Positions 5,240 through 5,541 of a stretch of DNA of 5,541 nt are shown here, in pieces. The notes beneath the pieces are model-generated. The model was not told the origin of the DNA. It worked only from the letters and a program-made list of their open reading frames with translations, and did no database searches. The first letter of the stretch is position 1; every line of letters starts with the position of its first letter. This DNA comes from Chloroflexota bacterium (lineage in GTDB: Bacteria > Chloroflexota > Dehalococcoidia > SZUA-161 > SpSt-899). The DNA lies in contig QLUL01000085.1 of assembly GCA_018725425.1 (NCBI GenBank), forward strand, positions 1-5,541. Reading direction: 5' to 3'. Made by a program: the position numbers and the translations under genes.

Positions 5240-5541
5240 CTATCCCTCCCTGGCATAGCGAACGATCTCCCTGAGAGCCGGCCTCTTGCCATACATCAGC
5301 AAGAATACTCGAAAGACCCTGGCTACAAGCCAGACCCCGGCAGCAATCGATCCCACCATGATGCTCAGACTCAGGGCCAACTCCCAGAGGGGAATGGTGG
5401 TGTTGGGGAGGCGCATCATCACCGTCATAGGGGCGGTGAGGGGAATAAAGGTCAGTATTCTGGCGAGGAGCCCCTCGGGGTGCATAAGGATTGCATCGGA
5501 CAGCATCATCGGCACTACCGCCGGCACGATGAAGACGCCCG
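5240..5541 (-). CDS. ABC-2 type transporter permease, C-terminal part (truncated by window edge)
   Basis: The last 99 residues of a membrane protein whose frame stays open to the window edge, so the true start lies beyond it. The first visible residues are GVFIVPAVVPMML; the in-frame GTG at 5527 is not a believable start because it falls inside this segment. Three hydrophobic stretches are visible: the opening segment, LLARILTFIPLTAPMTVMM, and a long one running from LWELALSLSIMVG to ARVFRVFLLMYG. HPEGLLARILTFIPLTAP followed by a polar R and then ARVFRVFLLMYGKRP is typical of the C-terminus of NatB-like ABC-2 permeases (COG1668), which form the membrane part of exporters driven by a separate ATPase. 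The short basic tail (KRPALREIVRYAREG) should be cytoplasmic. The substrate cannot be told. The ATPase gene, if adjacent, would lie outside the window. Confidence 0.82.
   Translation of the reverse strand, partial: GVFIVPAVVPMMLSDAILMHPEGLLARILTFIPLTAPMTVMMRLPNTTIPLWELALSLSIMVGSIAAGVWLVARVFRVFLLMYGKRPALREIVRYAREG

Overview
This window looks like a chromosomal stretch from an environmental, probably anaerobic bacterium with roughly balanced GC. A Chloroflexota (Dehalococcoidia-like) origin is my best guess. It rests on the mix of a DUF2851 protein, a short stand-alone rubrerythrin-like protein, a lone Trm112-type zinc ribbon and AT-rich palindromic intergenic repeats. No rRNA, tRNA or other phylogenetic marker is present, so this is an inference. 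No phage, CRISPR, toxin-antitoxin or secretion genes are visible.

Left half, plus strand: three genes that read as a stress/redox group. A single-domain universal stress protein (99-542) is followed after 61 bases by a diiron ferritin-like/rubrerythrin-type protein lacking a rubredoxin domain (604-1089). After a further 117 bases comes a full-length DUF255/YyaL-type protein, a thioredoxin fold with a CHWC motif joined to an (alpha/alpha)6-type domain (1207-3255). The last of these appears to use a rare ATT start codon, since an ideal AGGAGG and the conserved N-terminus both point to it.

Right half, minus strand: in transcription order, the 3' end of an ABC-2 type permease (5541-5240, running off the window), a DUF2851 protein (5006-3690) and a 60-residue Trm112-like zinc ribbon (3452-3270). 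The last of these converges with the DUF255 gene, leaving a 14-base gap.

The most interesting non-coding structure lies in the two minus-strand spacers. Both carry the same two-part repeat (a 23-base block and a 22-base block, each identical between copies) just upstream of the next gene's ribosome binding site. In the spacer before DUF2851 the two blocks are 4 bases apart. In the spacer before the Trm112-like gene they are 146 bases apart, and the extra DNA is almost entirely a 131-bp imperfect palindrome. The pair looks like an empty and a filled site of a small MITE-like or palindromic element. A third partial copy of the first block, one 63-bp period away, suggests the repeat was once tandem. 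I see no complete new multi-gene system; the repeats and the ATT start are the items that deserve follow-up.
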